Source: an uncultured Prevotella sp. (GTDB lineage: Bacteria > Bacteroidota > Bacteroidia > Bacteroidales > Bacteroidaceae). From it: a DNA stretch of 8,428 nucleotides. A program made the translations under genes and the position numbers. Location: NCBI GenBank assembly GCA_905210845.1, contig CAJLYG010000140.1, positions 1 to 8,428 on the forward strand. Reading direction: 5' to 3'. The notes beneath the pieces are model-generated. The model saw only the letters and a list, made by a program, of their open reading frames with translations, searched no databases and was not told the DNA's origin. Positions 1 through 6,030 of this stretch are shown piece after piece. The first letter of the stretch is position 1, and the number at the start of each line of letters is the position of its first letter.

Positions 1-23
1 CGAAAAAACTTGGTCGTCGCTAA

Positions 24-743
24 TGCTCTTCAGAACAGATTCTTCAAAATGAACTTTCCAGACTTAGTTCAAACAAGACTATAGCCAGTGTATATAGAGG
101 GTATTACGTTATTATTCCCACTCAATATGTGTTGCGTGGATCTGTGCCAGCAGCCTATTATATTGATCAGTTAATGTCGTATCTGCAAAAGCCTTACTAT
201 GTATGTATGCTTAGTGCAGCAGAGCTACTTGGCGCAGCTCATCAACGTCCCCAGCAATTCTCTGTTATGACGACTTTTCCTAAGCGTCGGTTAGTCTCTA
301 CTCGTAATGTAACCATTGATTGGTATTATCGGGATGGACTGCCAGAGGAAGCCCTGATTACAAAGAATACTGAAACGGGAACTATCCGTATATCAAATCC
401 TCTTCTAACCGCCGCTGACTTAGTGCAATATCAGCAACATGTAGGTGGATTGTCGCGAGTCGCCACCATACTTGAAGAACTTTCAGAGCAGATTGACATT
501 AATAATCAGTTTGCGCCACTTGCAACTTATGTGAAAAAGGTTGTATGGCAACGACTTGGCTATATACTTGAAAATGTTGTAGTGGAAAAGAAGTTAGCAG
601 ATAAATTGTATGAACAGCTTCGTGCATCTTTGGGGTATTTCAAATATCAACCTTTAAGTACATCGGCAGAAGATAATTCATCAGACAGAGATAGTCGATG
701 GAAGATAAACATAAACGTAGAAATAGAAACAGACGATATATGA
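24..743 (+). CDS. AbiEi-family type IV antitoxin, 5' end frameshifted or outside the window
   Basis: Probable antitoxin and autorepressor of a type IV (AbiE) toxin-antitoxin pair. In this family an N-terminal winged helix binds the promoter and a C-terminal domain counteracts the AbiEii toxin. Family-like blocks are visible: an RGYYVIIP-type winged-helix end (about 93-119), YYVCMLSAAELLGAAHQRPQ (198-257), and an acidic tail, RWKININVEIETDDI, ending at 740. The frame is open from 24, just after TAA at 21-23, but has no ATG, GTG or TTG before GTG 129. Starting at 129 would remove the winged helix. Restoring one T near 28-30 joins frame 1 (ANAL) to this frame (SEQILQNELSRL) and gives a normal-looking helix, so I infer a one-base deletion. 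The stop overlaps the toxin start (ATGA). Family call fairly sure; start unresolved. Confidence 0.8.
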   Translation, partial: CSSEQILQNELSRLSSNKTIASVYRGYYVIIPTQYVLRGSVPAAYYIDQLMSYLQKPYYVCMLSAAELLGAAHQRPQQFSVMTTFPKRRLVSTRNVTIDWYYRDGLPEEALITKNTETGTIRISNPLLTAADLVQYQQHVGGLSRVATILEELSEQIDINNQFAPLATYVKKVVWQRLGYILENVVVEKKLADKLYEQLRASLGYFKYQPLSTSAEDNSSDRDSRWKININVEIETDDI

Positions 744-1543
744 TTAACAGAATAGCGATACAACAGTGGAGCGAATATGCTCCATGGATAGATAATGCAC
801 AGATAGAGCAAGACTTGATCATCTGCCGTGCTTTGGTTTCCATCTTTAGCGATGAATTCCTTGCATCGCAGTTGGCATTCCGAGGAGGAACTGCCTTACA
901 TAAGCTATATCTTTCACCTCAGCCACGTTATAGTGAGGACATTGATTTGGTTCAGATTACTCCTGGACCTATCAAACCTATCATGTACCGACTGGGCGAA
1001 GTGCTTGATTGGCTGCCAGACAGGGTAACTAAGCAGAAACGATACAATAATACTATGTTGTTCCGTGTGGAGTCTGAAATACCGCCAACTGTACAGATAC
1101 GTCTGAAAGTTGAAATCAATTGCTTCGAACATTTCAACGTACTTGGGCTGACAAAGATTCCGTTCAAAGTGGAGAATTCATGGTTCACTGGCGAAGCCGA
1201 GTTGACGACCTATCATTTCGAGGAATTGCTGGGTACCAAACTTCGTGCCCTTTACCAGCGCAAGAAAGGCCGCGACCTCTTTGACCTTTATATTGCCTTA
1301 CAGCGAAAGGATGTGGATGTTGACAAAGTCCTTCTGTGCTACAAGAAGTATATGGAGTTTGTGGTTGACAAGGCCCCGTCTTACAAGCAGTTTGTCAATA
1401 ACATGCAAGAGAAAATGGCAGATCCTGAGTTTACCAACGACATGCAATCCCTTCTGCGTCCAGGCATCTCGTTTAACGCAAGTGATGCTTATCCTCTCAT
1501 TTACGAAACATTTATAGATAAGATGGAGGGGAAGAGAGAATAA
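740..1543 (+). CDS. AbiEii/AbiGii-family nucleotidyltransferase toxin
   Basis: Toxin of the AbiE type IV pair, a DUF1814 nucleotidyltransferase. Studied relatives inhibit growth by nucleotide transfer to RNA, and AbiE systems give abortive phage infection. The chosen start is ATG 740 (MINRIAIQQW), which overlaps the antitoxin TGA; ATG 698 would add 14 basic residues that the family normally lacks. The 267 residues carry the expected catalytic blocks in order: FRGGTALHKLYL (Gly49, Gly50, Thr51), SEDIDL with the metal-binding Asp67 and Asp69, a KVEIN strand (Lys123, Glu125), and TKLRALYQRKKGRDLFDLY (Lys167, Asp179). Length and motifs look complete, so the toxin itself appears intact. The ATGA overlap implies translational coupling to the antitoxin. 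Confidence 0.92.
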   Translation: MINRIAIQQWSEYAPWIDNAQIEQDLIICRALVSIFSDEFLASQLAFRGGTALHKLYLSPQPRYSEDIDLVQITPGPIKPIMYRLGEVLDWLPDRVTKQKRYNNTMLFRVESEIPPTVQIRLKVEINCFEHFNVLGLTKIPFKVENSWFTGEAELTTYHFEELLGTKLRALYQRKKGRDLFDLYIALQRKDVDVDKVLLCYKKYMEFVVDKAPSYKQFVNNMQEKMADPEFTNDMQSLLRPGISFNASDAYPLIYETFIDKMEGKRE

Positions 1544-1570
1544 ATATTAGATAGATATTGTATTTGAACT

Positions 1571-2407
1571 ATGGATAAATTAAAACAATCTATATTACCC
1601 TATTTGAAGACAAGTTTTGAAAAAGACTTGTTAGAGGCGGCATTGAAGAATCTGGAAGATGGTAAGAATAAGTTGCGTCTGAATAACTTTGCTTATTCAG
1701 CTCGCGAATTAACACGCCATTACCTTAAGCGCTTGGCTCCTGATACAGAAGTACTTAATGCACCTTGGTTTAAGCCAAATGATCCAAAGAAGCCAAAAGC
1801 AATAACACGTGAACAGCGTATCAAGTATGCTATTCAAGGTTACTTGAGTGATGATTTCAGGGAGAACGTTCTTAAAATAGATCTGAATGAAGTTAGTAAG
1901 AATCTAAGAACAAGTATCAATGATTTGAGCAAGTACACTCATGTTGAACCTGAAACCTTCGATGTTGATAAAACTACGGTAACCGATGTCTCTTATAACA
2001 TCATGGAGGATACCTTGCGTTTCTTCAAGACAATTAATGAAGCACAATTACGTGTTGGGTATGCGATTGATGCCTGTATTGATGAAGAAATGGTCAGCCA
2101 GTTCTATTATGAAACTCATGATGAGATTGATATTTTGGCTACACACCATGAGGTTCTTGGATATTTGGTTACAAGTTTAACTCAATTGGCTAAAGATGAC
2201 GAAACCATTACTATGAAGGCTGATGGATTCGTGAGTGTACGATTGCAATATGGCTCAGATGGGGATATGCGTAGAGGTGATGGATATGAGAAAAAGATTA
2301 AATTGCCGTTTACTTCTACTTTTGTCGCAAACTACAAAAATCAGGATGGTGACATCCATATTGAGTCTGCAAAAGTGGATGTGGACAACGACAGTTTCTT
2401 TGAATAG
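1571..2407 (+). CDS. Protein resembling the predicted pPIWI-associating nuclease family
   Basis: A 278-aa soluble protein with no signal peptide or membrane segment. From memory it resembles the family Pfam names 'predicted pPIWI-associating nuclease' (pP_pnuc); this needs a profile search. Landmarks are LRLNNFAYSARELTRHYLKR (35-54), AITREQRIKYAIQGYLSDD (77-95), INDLSKYTHVEPETF (116-130) and LQYGSDGDMRRGDG (225-238). The N-terminal half looks all-helical and contains Arg45-x4-His50 followed by a LSKYTH block. That arrangement recalls HEPN-type RNases (an inference). The C-terminal part (about 185-278) looks like a separate alpha/beta domain with a basic MRRGDG turn and an acidic tail. It starts 27 bases after the AbiEii stop and ends 15 bases before the next gene, so it is probably in one operon. 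No Argonaute/PIWI gene is visible in the window. Function unproven. Confidence 0.6.
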   Translation: MDKLKQSILPYLKTSFEKDLLEAALKNLEDGKNKLRLNNFAYSARELTRHYLKRLAPDTEVLNAPWFKPNDPKKPKAITREQRIKYAIQGYLSDDFRENVLKIDLNEVSKNLRTSINDLSKYTHVEPETFDVDKTTVTDVSYNIMEDTLRFFKTINEAQLRVGYAIDACIDEEMVSQFYYETHDEIDILATHHEVLGYLVTSLTQLAKDDETITMKADGFVSVRLQYGSDGDMRRGDGYEKKIKLPFTSTFVANYKNQDGDIHIESAKVDVDNDSFFE

Positions 2408-2422
2408 AATTATCATTTTTAT

Positions 2423-3904
2423 ATGCGTTGTTATGTTTGCAATAAGGAATTGGTGGATAATCCTGTTGGGGATGACCAGTGTCAGACCCATGGAGAGCAT
2501 ATTATCCATAATGGCATACGTGGGAAGCTGATTTCAAGTCAGATACTCTGCAAGGACTGTGGTGCCGATTACAGCAAGGATGACTCCGCCTTTTGCAAGA
2601 TATTCGCTCCGTTTATGGTAGCGCTCAAAGACCAGCTGATTCCAGCAGACCACGGCAAGGATACGTACAAGACGCTACCGGGCTGCCTGTTCGACAGCCC
2701 GACTAGCAACCTCAACGACCCTAGTCGTTTGGTGAATGCCAGGAATGGCGTGGTAACGCCCGTGGAGCCATACCACGAGATTGATGGTGAAAAGATTACC
2801 GTGTATGCCGAGAAGCACCGCATTGATCAGTATGTCAACGTGTTGGCCATGCAACTCAAAGCCGAAGGCAAGGACATTGCTGACTACACAGTGGAGAAGG
2901 TGACAAACCTTCACGACAAGGGCTATTTGGCCTACTTCTTCTCTAGAGGCAACGCCACTTTCAACGATGACTTCAAGAAAGGCATTGTGAAGATAGCCAC
3001 CGAGTATGCGCTGCATTGCGGTATTCCCCGCGAGCAGCTCACCGAGGTGCTTACGATAGGCGAGGATGGCAAGGCTACCTTCGACTGCACGAACACCAAG
3101 ATGTATCCGTTCATACCCACATCGATGTTTGATGTACTCTATGAGGACTACCGCTATTTTTATGAAGAAGGCTATCCCTCTCATACCCTGCGTCTGTTCT
3201 CTACTAGCTATGATAACGGTACCGCAGCCCTCTACTGCTATGTTGACCTGTTCTGCACCTTCCAGTATTATGTGCTGCTGAATGGCGACTACAAGGGCGA
3301 TGAAATCAATGAAACCTATGCCCAACGACTGCTCAATGTGGAAAAACCTGATGTATCCGACTGCGATCCCAGCGACCTCGACATCTATATTCGTGAGTAT
3401 GGAATAGACATGAGCCAATGCACTGCTACTACATATGAGGGGCAGTTACGATATGTTCAGGAATGCATCCGCAAATATCCACCGCAGGCCTATGATCTAC
3501 AAAGTGCATTGAAAAGTGCTAGTGAAAAACTTCAGAGCCTTTCTATGACAGCCTTGTGTAAACAGAAGATATCTGAGGAACTTGATAATATGTTGGATGG
3601 ACTATTAGGATCTGCTTACAACAAGAAAGTTGCTGCGCAGGTTGAAAAGTTGGTTGCAGAATTTACTAAGAATATGAACTTTGCGGATGCCATGCAGACG
3701 GTTAAAGCTTTTACCGAATCCGCGAAGTTGGAATACTACCGCAAGTTCGGTTTCGATGTGATTGATGGCGAAGCCACCAAGTTCTCGATACCCGACTATA
3801 GCATGATGATCTTTTGCGGGCATAAGGACGTTGCACAGATTTACACGAATGCTAAGTTCTCACATTTAGCCTGCTTGTGTTATAATCCAAAGAAGTTATT
3901 ATAA
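2423..3904 (+). CDS. Large protein with N-terminal HNH-like zinc module, possible defence nuclease
   Basis: A 493-aa cytoplasmic protein. Residues 3-47 read Cys3-x2-Cys6, then EHIIHN (Glu25, His26, His29, Asn30), GKL (34-36) and Cys43-x2-Cys46. This matches the layout of HNH_5-type endonucleases (CxxC, EHIIP, GGKL, LCxxCN). Two positions differ from the usual form: Pro to His29, and the Asn after the last Cys to Gly47, so activity is uncertain. The remaining 440 residues are not recognised: a mixed alpha/beta middle, then a helical segment (about 360-430). No signal peptide or membrane span. Base composition changes inside the gene: 37 G+C in 60 bases at 2641-2700 against 18 in 60 at 1861-1920 in the previous gene, so the first two thirds may have another origin. 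It is the last gene of the apparent AbiE operon, 15 bases after its neighbour. Confidence 0.6.
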   Translation: MRCYVCNKELVDNPVGDDQCQTHGEHIIHNGIRGKLISSQILCKDCGADYSKDDSAFCKIFAPFMVALKDQLIPADHGKDTYKTLPGCLFDSPTSNLNDPSRLVNARNGVVTPVEPYHEIDGEKITVYAEKHRIDQYVNVLAMQLKAEGKDIADYTVEKVTNLHDKGYLAYFFSRGNATFNDDFKKGIVKIATEYALHCGIPREQLTEVLTIGEDGKATFDCTNTKMYPFIPTSMFDVLYEDYRYFYEEGYPSHTLRLFSTSYDNGTAALYCYVDLFCTFQYYVLLNGDYKGDEINETYAQRLLNVEKPDVSDCDPSDLDIYIREYGIDMSQCTATTYEGQLRYVQECIRKYPPQAYDLQSALKSASEKLQSLSMTALCKQKISEELDNMLDGLLGSAYNKKVAAQVEKLVAEFTKNMNFADAMQTVKAFTESAKLEYYRKFGFDVIDGEATKFSIPDYSMMIFCGHKDVAQIYTNAKFSHLACLCYNPKKLL

Positions 3905-3913
3905 AATTGTCAT

Positions 3914-3934
3914 TCGCAAAAATGTTATTTGCGA
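3914..3934 (+). terminator. Weak hairpin after the AbiE-linked operon
   Basis: TCGCAAA (3914-3920) and TTTGCGA (3928-3934) form a perfect 7-bp stem with a 7-base loop, beginning 10 bases after the stop of the 493-aa gene. The sequence after it is T-containing (TATTTG) but has no T run. Position suggests an operon end; structure alone is weak. Confidence 0.35.
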
Positions 3935-4121
3935 TATTTGCTAGTATTTGGGTAGTATAATTAAAGACATTTATTATTTTGTGTGATTCTGGCCTTGAAT
4001 AACAACCAGTGTGTGGTCGGATGGCTCCTATATTTGATAAGCTAAAATCTAATATTTTGCAATATACGTGCAAATGAAAAATGTACAAATTATTTAAATG
4101 TGTATAAATATCTTGTCAAAA

Positions 4122-4198
4122 TCACCACCTATGAGATATTTTTGTTCCTCGGCAATTTTCGGTTATCTCGGGGGACAGATGGGGAACAAAATGGGTGA
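4122..4198. repeat. Interrupted inverted repeat in AT-rich spacer
   Basis: TTTTGTTCC (4140-4148) is exactly complementary to GGAACAAAA (4183-4191), and the outer TCACC (4122-4126) pairs with GGTGA (4194-4198). The enclosed bases are much richer in G and C than the surrounding spacer. It could be an RNA hairpin, a protein-binding site or a remnant of a mobile-element end. No T run follows, so it is not an obvious terminator. Confidence 0.4.
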
Positions 4199-4271
4199 CA
4201 ATCAAAAAGTAAAAAAAAGAAATGTTAAAAAAGAAAAGCGAGTAAGTAATAATACTTTTTTTAAGTCTTAG
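4131..4271 (+). CDS. Doubtful 46-aa basic peptide ORF
   Basis: ATG 4131 opens a 46-codon frame (MRYFCSSAIFGYLGGQMGNK, then a lysine-rich tail with a run of K, R, V and N). The N-terminal 20 residues are coded by the relatively GC-rich island inside the inverted repeat; the tail comes from A-rich sequence and is low complexity. I do not recognise a family. It may be the degraded end of a mobile-element gene or chance. Confidence 0.18.
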   Translation: MRYFCSSAIFGYLGGQMGNKMGDNQKVKKRNVKKEKRVSNNTFFKS

Positions 4272-4305
4272 GGAGTAAAAGACAAAAAATACCAAGAATA
4301 ATTTT

Positions 4306-4545
4306 ATGATAAAAAAACTCTTTATGGCTCTGTTGTTTGTCATTATGCTGGCAGCATGTGAAAACGACGAACAACTGCCTTTCAAGACAGCAAACTCCTT
4401 ACCAGCAGTATCTACTGTCAAGGTAAGTCATGGGAAAATTGTTAATCTTCAAACAAGAGCCTCGAATACGATGGGACAAGTGGCTTTGAGATTCAAAGAC
4501 TCGGAGTCACTACGTCTTATAGACAATCTCTTGAACGTTAGATAA
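4306..4545 (+). CDS. Small surface-type lipoprotein, possibly truncated
   Basis: A 79-aa lipoprotein: basic MIKK start, a hydrophobic core and a lipobox ending LAAC with lipidated Cys18. The residues after the cysteine are ENDE, resembling the acidic export signal that sends Bacteroidetes lipoproteins to the cell surface. The mature part is short, has no recognised domain and ends SLRLIDNLLNVR. The next frame reads on at 4538 as LDNLSEDEYYQKV, which looks like a natural continuation, so a one-base insertion near 4537 may have shortened an originally longer protein. It is followed 11 bases later by a second lipoprotein and may be cotranscribed with it. The N-terminal lipoprotein call is firm; whether the ORF is whole is not. 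Confidence 0.7.
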   Translation: MIKKLFMALLFVIMLAACENDEQLPFKTANSLPAVSTVKVSHGKIVNLQTRASNTMGQVALRFKDSESLRLIDNLLNVR

Positions 4546-4556
4546 TTTATCAGAAG

Positions 4557-4910
4557 ATGAATACTATCAGAAAGTTAATAATATTTTCATTCTGCATTCT
4601 TTTCATGTCGATAAATATATCTTGTGAAGACACGGAAGACATGGAGGATCAAGTGAACTGTGTGAAATATAAAGTCCACAATAATAATCCCATAGCTCAC
4701 ATGAGCATCTGGGATGGCGGTGATACCCCTGTAATTGCAATAAACGATTATGAAACGACTTTTTATACTAAGAGTTATTCCACTGAATTGATTGTTACAT
4801 GCAAGGAAGACAAGAAGGCAACGATAACTATACAATTATTTGTTAACAACAAGTTCATTCGTGAAGTTTCTGGCACCACTCCTGTAGAACTTCATTATAG
4901 GTTAAAATAA
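4557..4910 (+). CDS. Small lipoprotein of unknown function
   Basis: A 117-aa protein with a basic MNTIRK start, a hydrophobic stretch (7-21) and Cys23 in NISC as the likely lipidation site. Cys23 is followed by the strongly acidic EDTEDMED, again like a Bacteroidetes lipoprotein surface-export signal. The roughly 95-residue mature part contains alternating hydrophobic residues (YKVHNNN, TFYTKSYSTELIVTC, ATITIQLFVNN), which suggests a small beta-sandwich with two further cysteines (Cys35 and the Cys of LIVTCKED) that could pair. No family recognised. It starts 11 bases after the preceding lipoprotein stop. Probably an outer-membrane or surface protein. Confidence 0.78.
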   Translation: MNTIRKLIIFSFCILFMSINISCEDTEDMEDQVNCVKYKVHNNNPIAHMSIWDGGDTPVIAINDYETTFYTKSYSTELIVTCKEDKKATITIQLFVNNKFIREVSGTTPVELHYRLK

Positions 4911-5114
4911 TCCTTCATCATATCTATTGGCCAAGATTAAACTACGGCAAACTGACTTCACATGCAAATGGAAGGATAAGCAATGATATTTAACTGAAAA
5001 TTGAGTATTAGTCCAGGAAAATTGATTTACAATATCAGTTTCTCTGAGCTAACACATTCTCAATTTAGACTTGTCTTCATTCGTTTACTCATGTAATTAA
5101 CTGTGCATAAAGAA

Positions 5115-5267
5115 ATGAATAAGAAATTTGCGGACGTCTATAATCTGACATCTAAGGAGGTGGGAGTCTATCCCTATTCTTGGTTGTTAGACATATATAC
5201 GTATAAAGTTGACAAAGTGAACTTCAAGTTTGGAAAAACAACAAAAAGGAAGTTGATGATCCTATGA
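5115..5267 (+). CDS. Doubtful 50-aa ORF or gene remnant
   Basis: ATG 5115 opens 50 codons beginning MNKKFADVYNLTSKEVGVYP, with plausible composition, ending at TGA 5265-5267. No Shine-Dalgarno site, promoter box or family was recognised. The next two frames continue open (to 5286, then to 5403), which could be a decayed coding region, but the last part is the arm of a terminator-like hairpin, so chance is likely. Confidence 0.22.
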   Translation: MNKKFADVYNLTSKEVGVYPYSWLLDIYTYKVDKVNFKFGKTTKRKLMIL

Positions 5268-5327
5268 AATTTCTCTTTTCTTCACACTAAAATGGGTGGG
5301 AAAACAATCAGGAAAGCATTTCATAGG
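5261..5327. repeat. Perfect 10-bp inverted repeat, 47-base spacer
   Basis: CCTATGAAAT (5261-5270) is exactly complementary to ATTTCATAGG (5318-5327). The spacer has no further obvious pairing. One repeat of this size within 100 bases is expected about once by chance in a window this long, so its function is unsupported. Confidence 0.35.
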
Positions 5328-5357
5328 CTATCACACATGTTTTAATAAGAGGAAGAA

Positions 5358-5398
5358 CCCCACAGACGAGACAGTATTTCAACTGCACGTCTGTGGGG
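5358..5398 (-). terminator. Strong hairpin terminator of the minus-strand gene
   Basis: CCCCACAGACG (5358-5368) pairs perfectly with CGTCTGTGGGG (5388-5398): an 11-bp GC-rich stem with a 19-base loop. It lies 11 bases past the TAG (5410-5412) of the minus-strand membrane protein gene. On the minus strand the stem is followed by a T/C-rich run (TTCTTCCTCTT), as expected for intrinsic termination. It may also block read-through from the + strand. Confidence 0.7.
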
Positions 5399-5409
5399 CT
5401 TAATACTTT

Positions 5410-5936
5410 CTACGGCTGCTTATCTGGAGCTGGAGTGTAGTTGATCTCACCGCTCTCCCACTTCTTCCATGAATTGGTATTCTTCTCTTTCATGTAGTGG
5501 CCCCAGTTCACGACTTCCTGATAGTCTTTCTTTGCTGCTCCACTTCCTTCACTTTGTCGCCGAGCTGCGCATTGCGGAACCAGAAGAGAACAGTAAAGCA
5601 TGTGCCGAAAGCAATGGAGAATACAAGCGAGAGGATATAATAGATGCGCTGCTTGTAGAACTTTTCGAGCAGTGCCTCATGCTTCTGCGACAGGTTTACC
5701 TCGACCTTCTCTGGAATGCTTTTCAGAAGCTCGTCCTTGAAGGCGGTAAAGTCGTTGATGGCGGTCAGAAGAACATCGGTATTATTCAAGACGCTTGCCG
5801 TCATTGCCTCACGACCCGCACGGTCGGCGAAGTCGCGCGGCGTGCCGTCCTCACAGAGGTAGGCTGAGCATATCTCCGAGTCTGGGTACAATATAAATCC
5901 CGTAAGTCCTTTTACATAAGGAGCGTACGGGATTTT
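5410..5936 (-). pseudogene. Single-pass membrane protein gene broken by a frameshift
   Basis: Read on the minus strand, the frame open from 5936 codes a helical segment (ELLKSIPEKVEVNLSQKHEA), then one membrane span (IYYILSLVFSIAFGTCFTVL) and WFRNAQLGDKVKEVE, before running into an unlikely tail and TGA at 5508. Another frame takes over at about 5539 with AAKKDYQEVVNWGHYMKEKN and continues to a good C-terminus (NYTPAPDKQP, TAG at 5410). Joining them needs one base restored near 5540, so I infer a one-base deletion. Possible starts are TTG 5891, ATG 5804, or ATG 5940 if one A of the AAAAA run is dropped. Product family not recognised; such short helical, single-pass proteins are common in Bacteroidetes mobile elements. 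A terminator follows. Confidence 0.6.
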
Positions 5937-5937
5937 T
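5895..5937 (+). terminator. Long hairpin followed by T run
   Basis: AAATCCCGTA (5895-5904) pairs with TACGGGATTT (5926-5935), and inside, TCCTT (5907-5911) pairs with AAGGA (5918-5922) around a TTACAT loop. On the + strand the stem ends in a T run, as in an intrinsic terminator. No + strand gene ends here, and on the minus strand it lies at the 5' end of the membrane protein gene, so it could instead be a leader or attenuator structure. Confidence 0.45.
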
Positions 5938-6030
5938 CATTCCCTCTTGGGAAACATTTGAAAAATATTTCGAATTTTTTCTTTTTACAGATTCAAAACG
6001 CTCGCTTGAAAATGAGGCAAATGAGGCTTT

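Larger units (their letters stand above)
3905..4305. other. AT-rich intergenic spacer
   Basis: About 400 bases between the defence-like operon and the first lipoprotein. It holds the weak hairpin at 3914-3934, a long stretch of AT-rich sequence, the inverted repeat at 4122-4198 and a doubtful 46-aa ORF. Bases 4200-4305 are rich in A runs. I could not place a convincing TAnnTTTG promoter for the lipoprotein genes. Confidence 0.5.
4911..5409. other. Intergenic stretch without a convincing gene
   Basis: About 500 bases between the + strand lipoprotein and the convergent minus-strand gene. It contains a doubtful 50-codon ORF (5115-5267), a 10-bp inverted repeat (5261-5270 with 5318-5327) and the hairpin at 5358-5398. 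Short open frames here read into one another in different frames without any recognised protein, so the stretch may be a decayed gene or plain spacer. Confidence 0.5.

Noticed and set aside
698..739. Upstream ATG for the AbiEii toxin, adding 14 residues
   Set aside because: The extra residues are a low-complexity basic run coded by the antitoxin tail; the family start fits MINRIAIQQW, and ATG 740 gives an ATGA coupling.
2675..3418. Long minus-strand open frame (247 codons) inside the 493-aa gene
   Set aside because: It is antisense to a gene with a clear N-terminal zinc module and operon placement; its translation has no domain, and its length follows from the GC-richer codon pattern of the sense gene.
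4122..4421. Minus-strand 99-codon frame with hydrophobic stretches
   Set aside because: It lies antisense to a clear lipoprotein start and A-rich spacer; the hydrophobic phenylalanine-rich residues come from the complement of A runs.
5260..5403. Open + strand frame ending HVCGA, possible continuation of the 5115 ORF
   Set aside because: It has no start codon, needs two frameshifts to join the upstream frame, and its end is made from the arms of the terminator hairpin.
5469..5867. 132-codon + strand frame opposite the membrane protein gene
   Set aside because: The minus strand gives a coherent membrane span and C-terminus with a terminator; the + frame has no promoter, family or start context.
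5870..5895. Possible tRNA 3' end (CCGAGTCTGGGTACAA) as an attachment site
   Set aside because: There is no TTCRA loop with a pairing T-stem and no upstream cloverleaf, and the bases fit the minus-strand coding frame.
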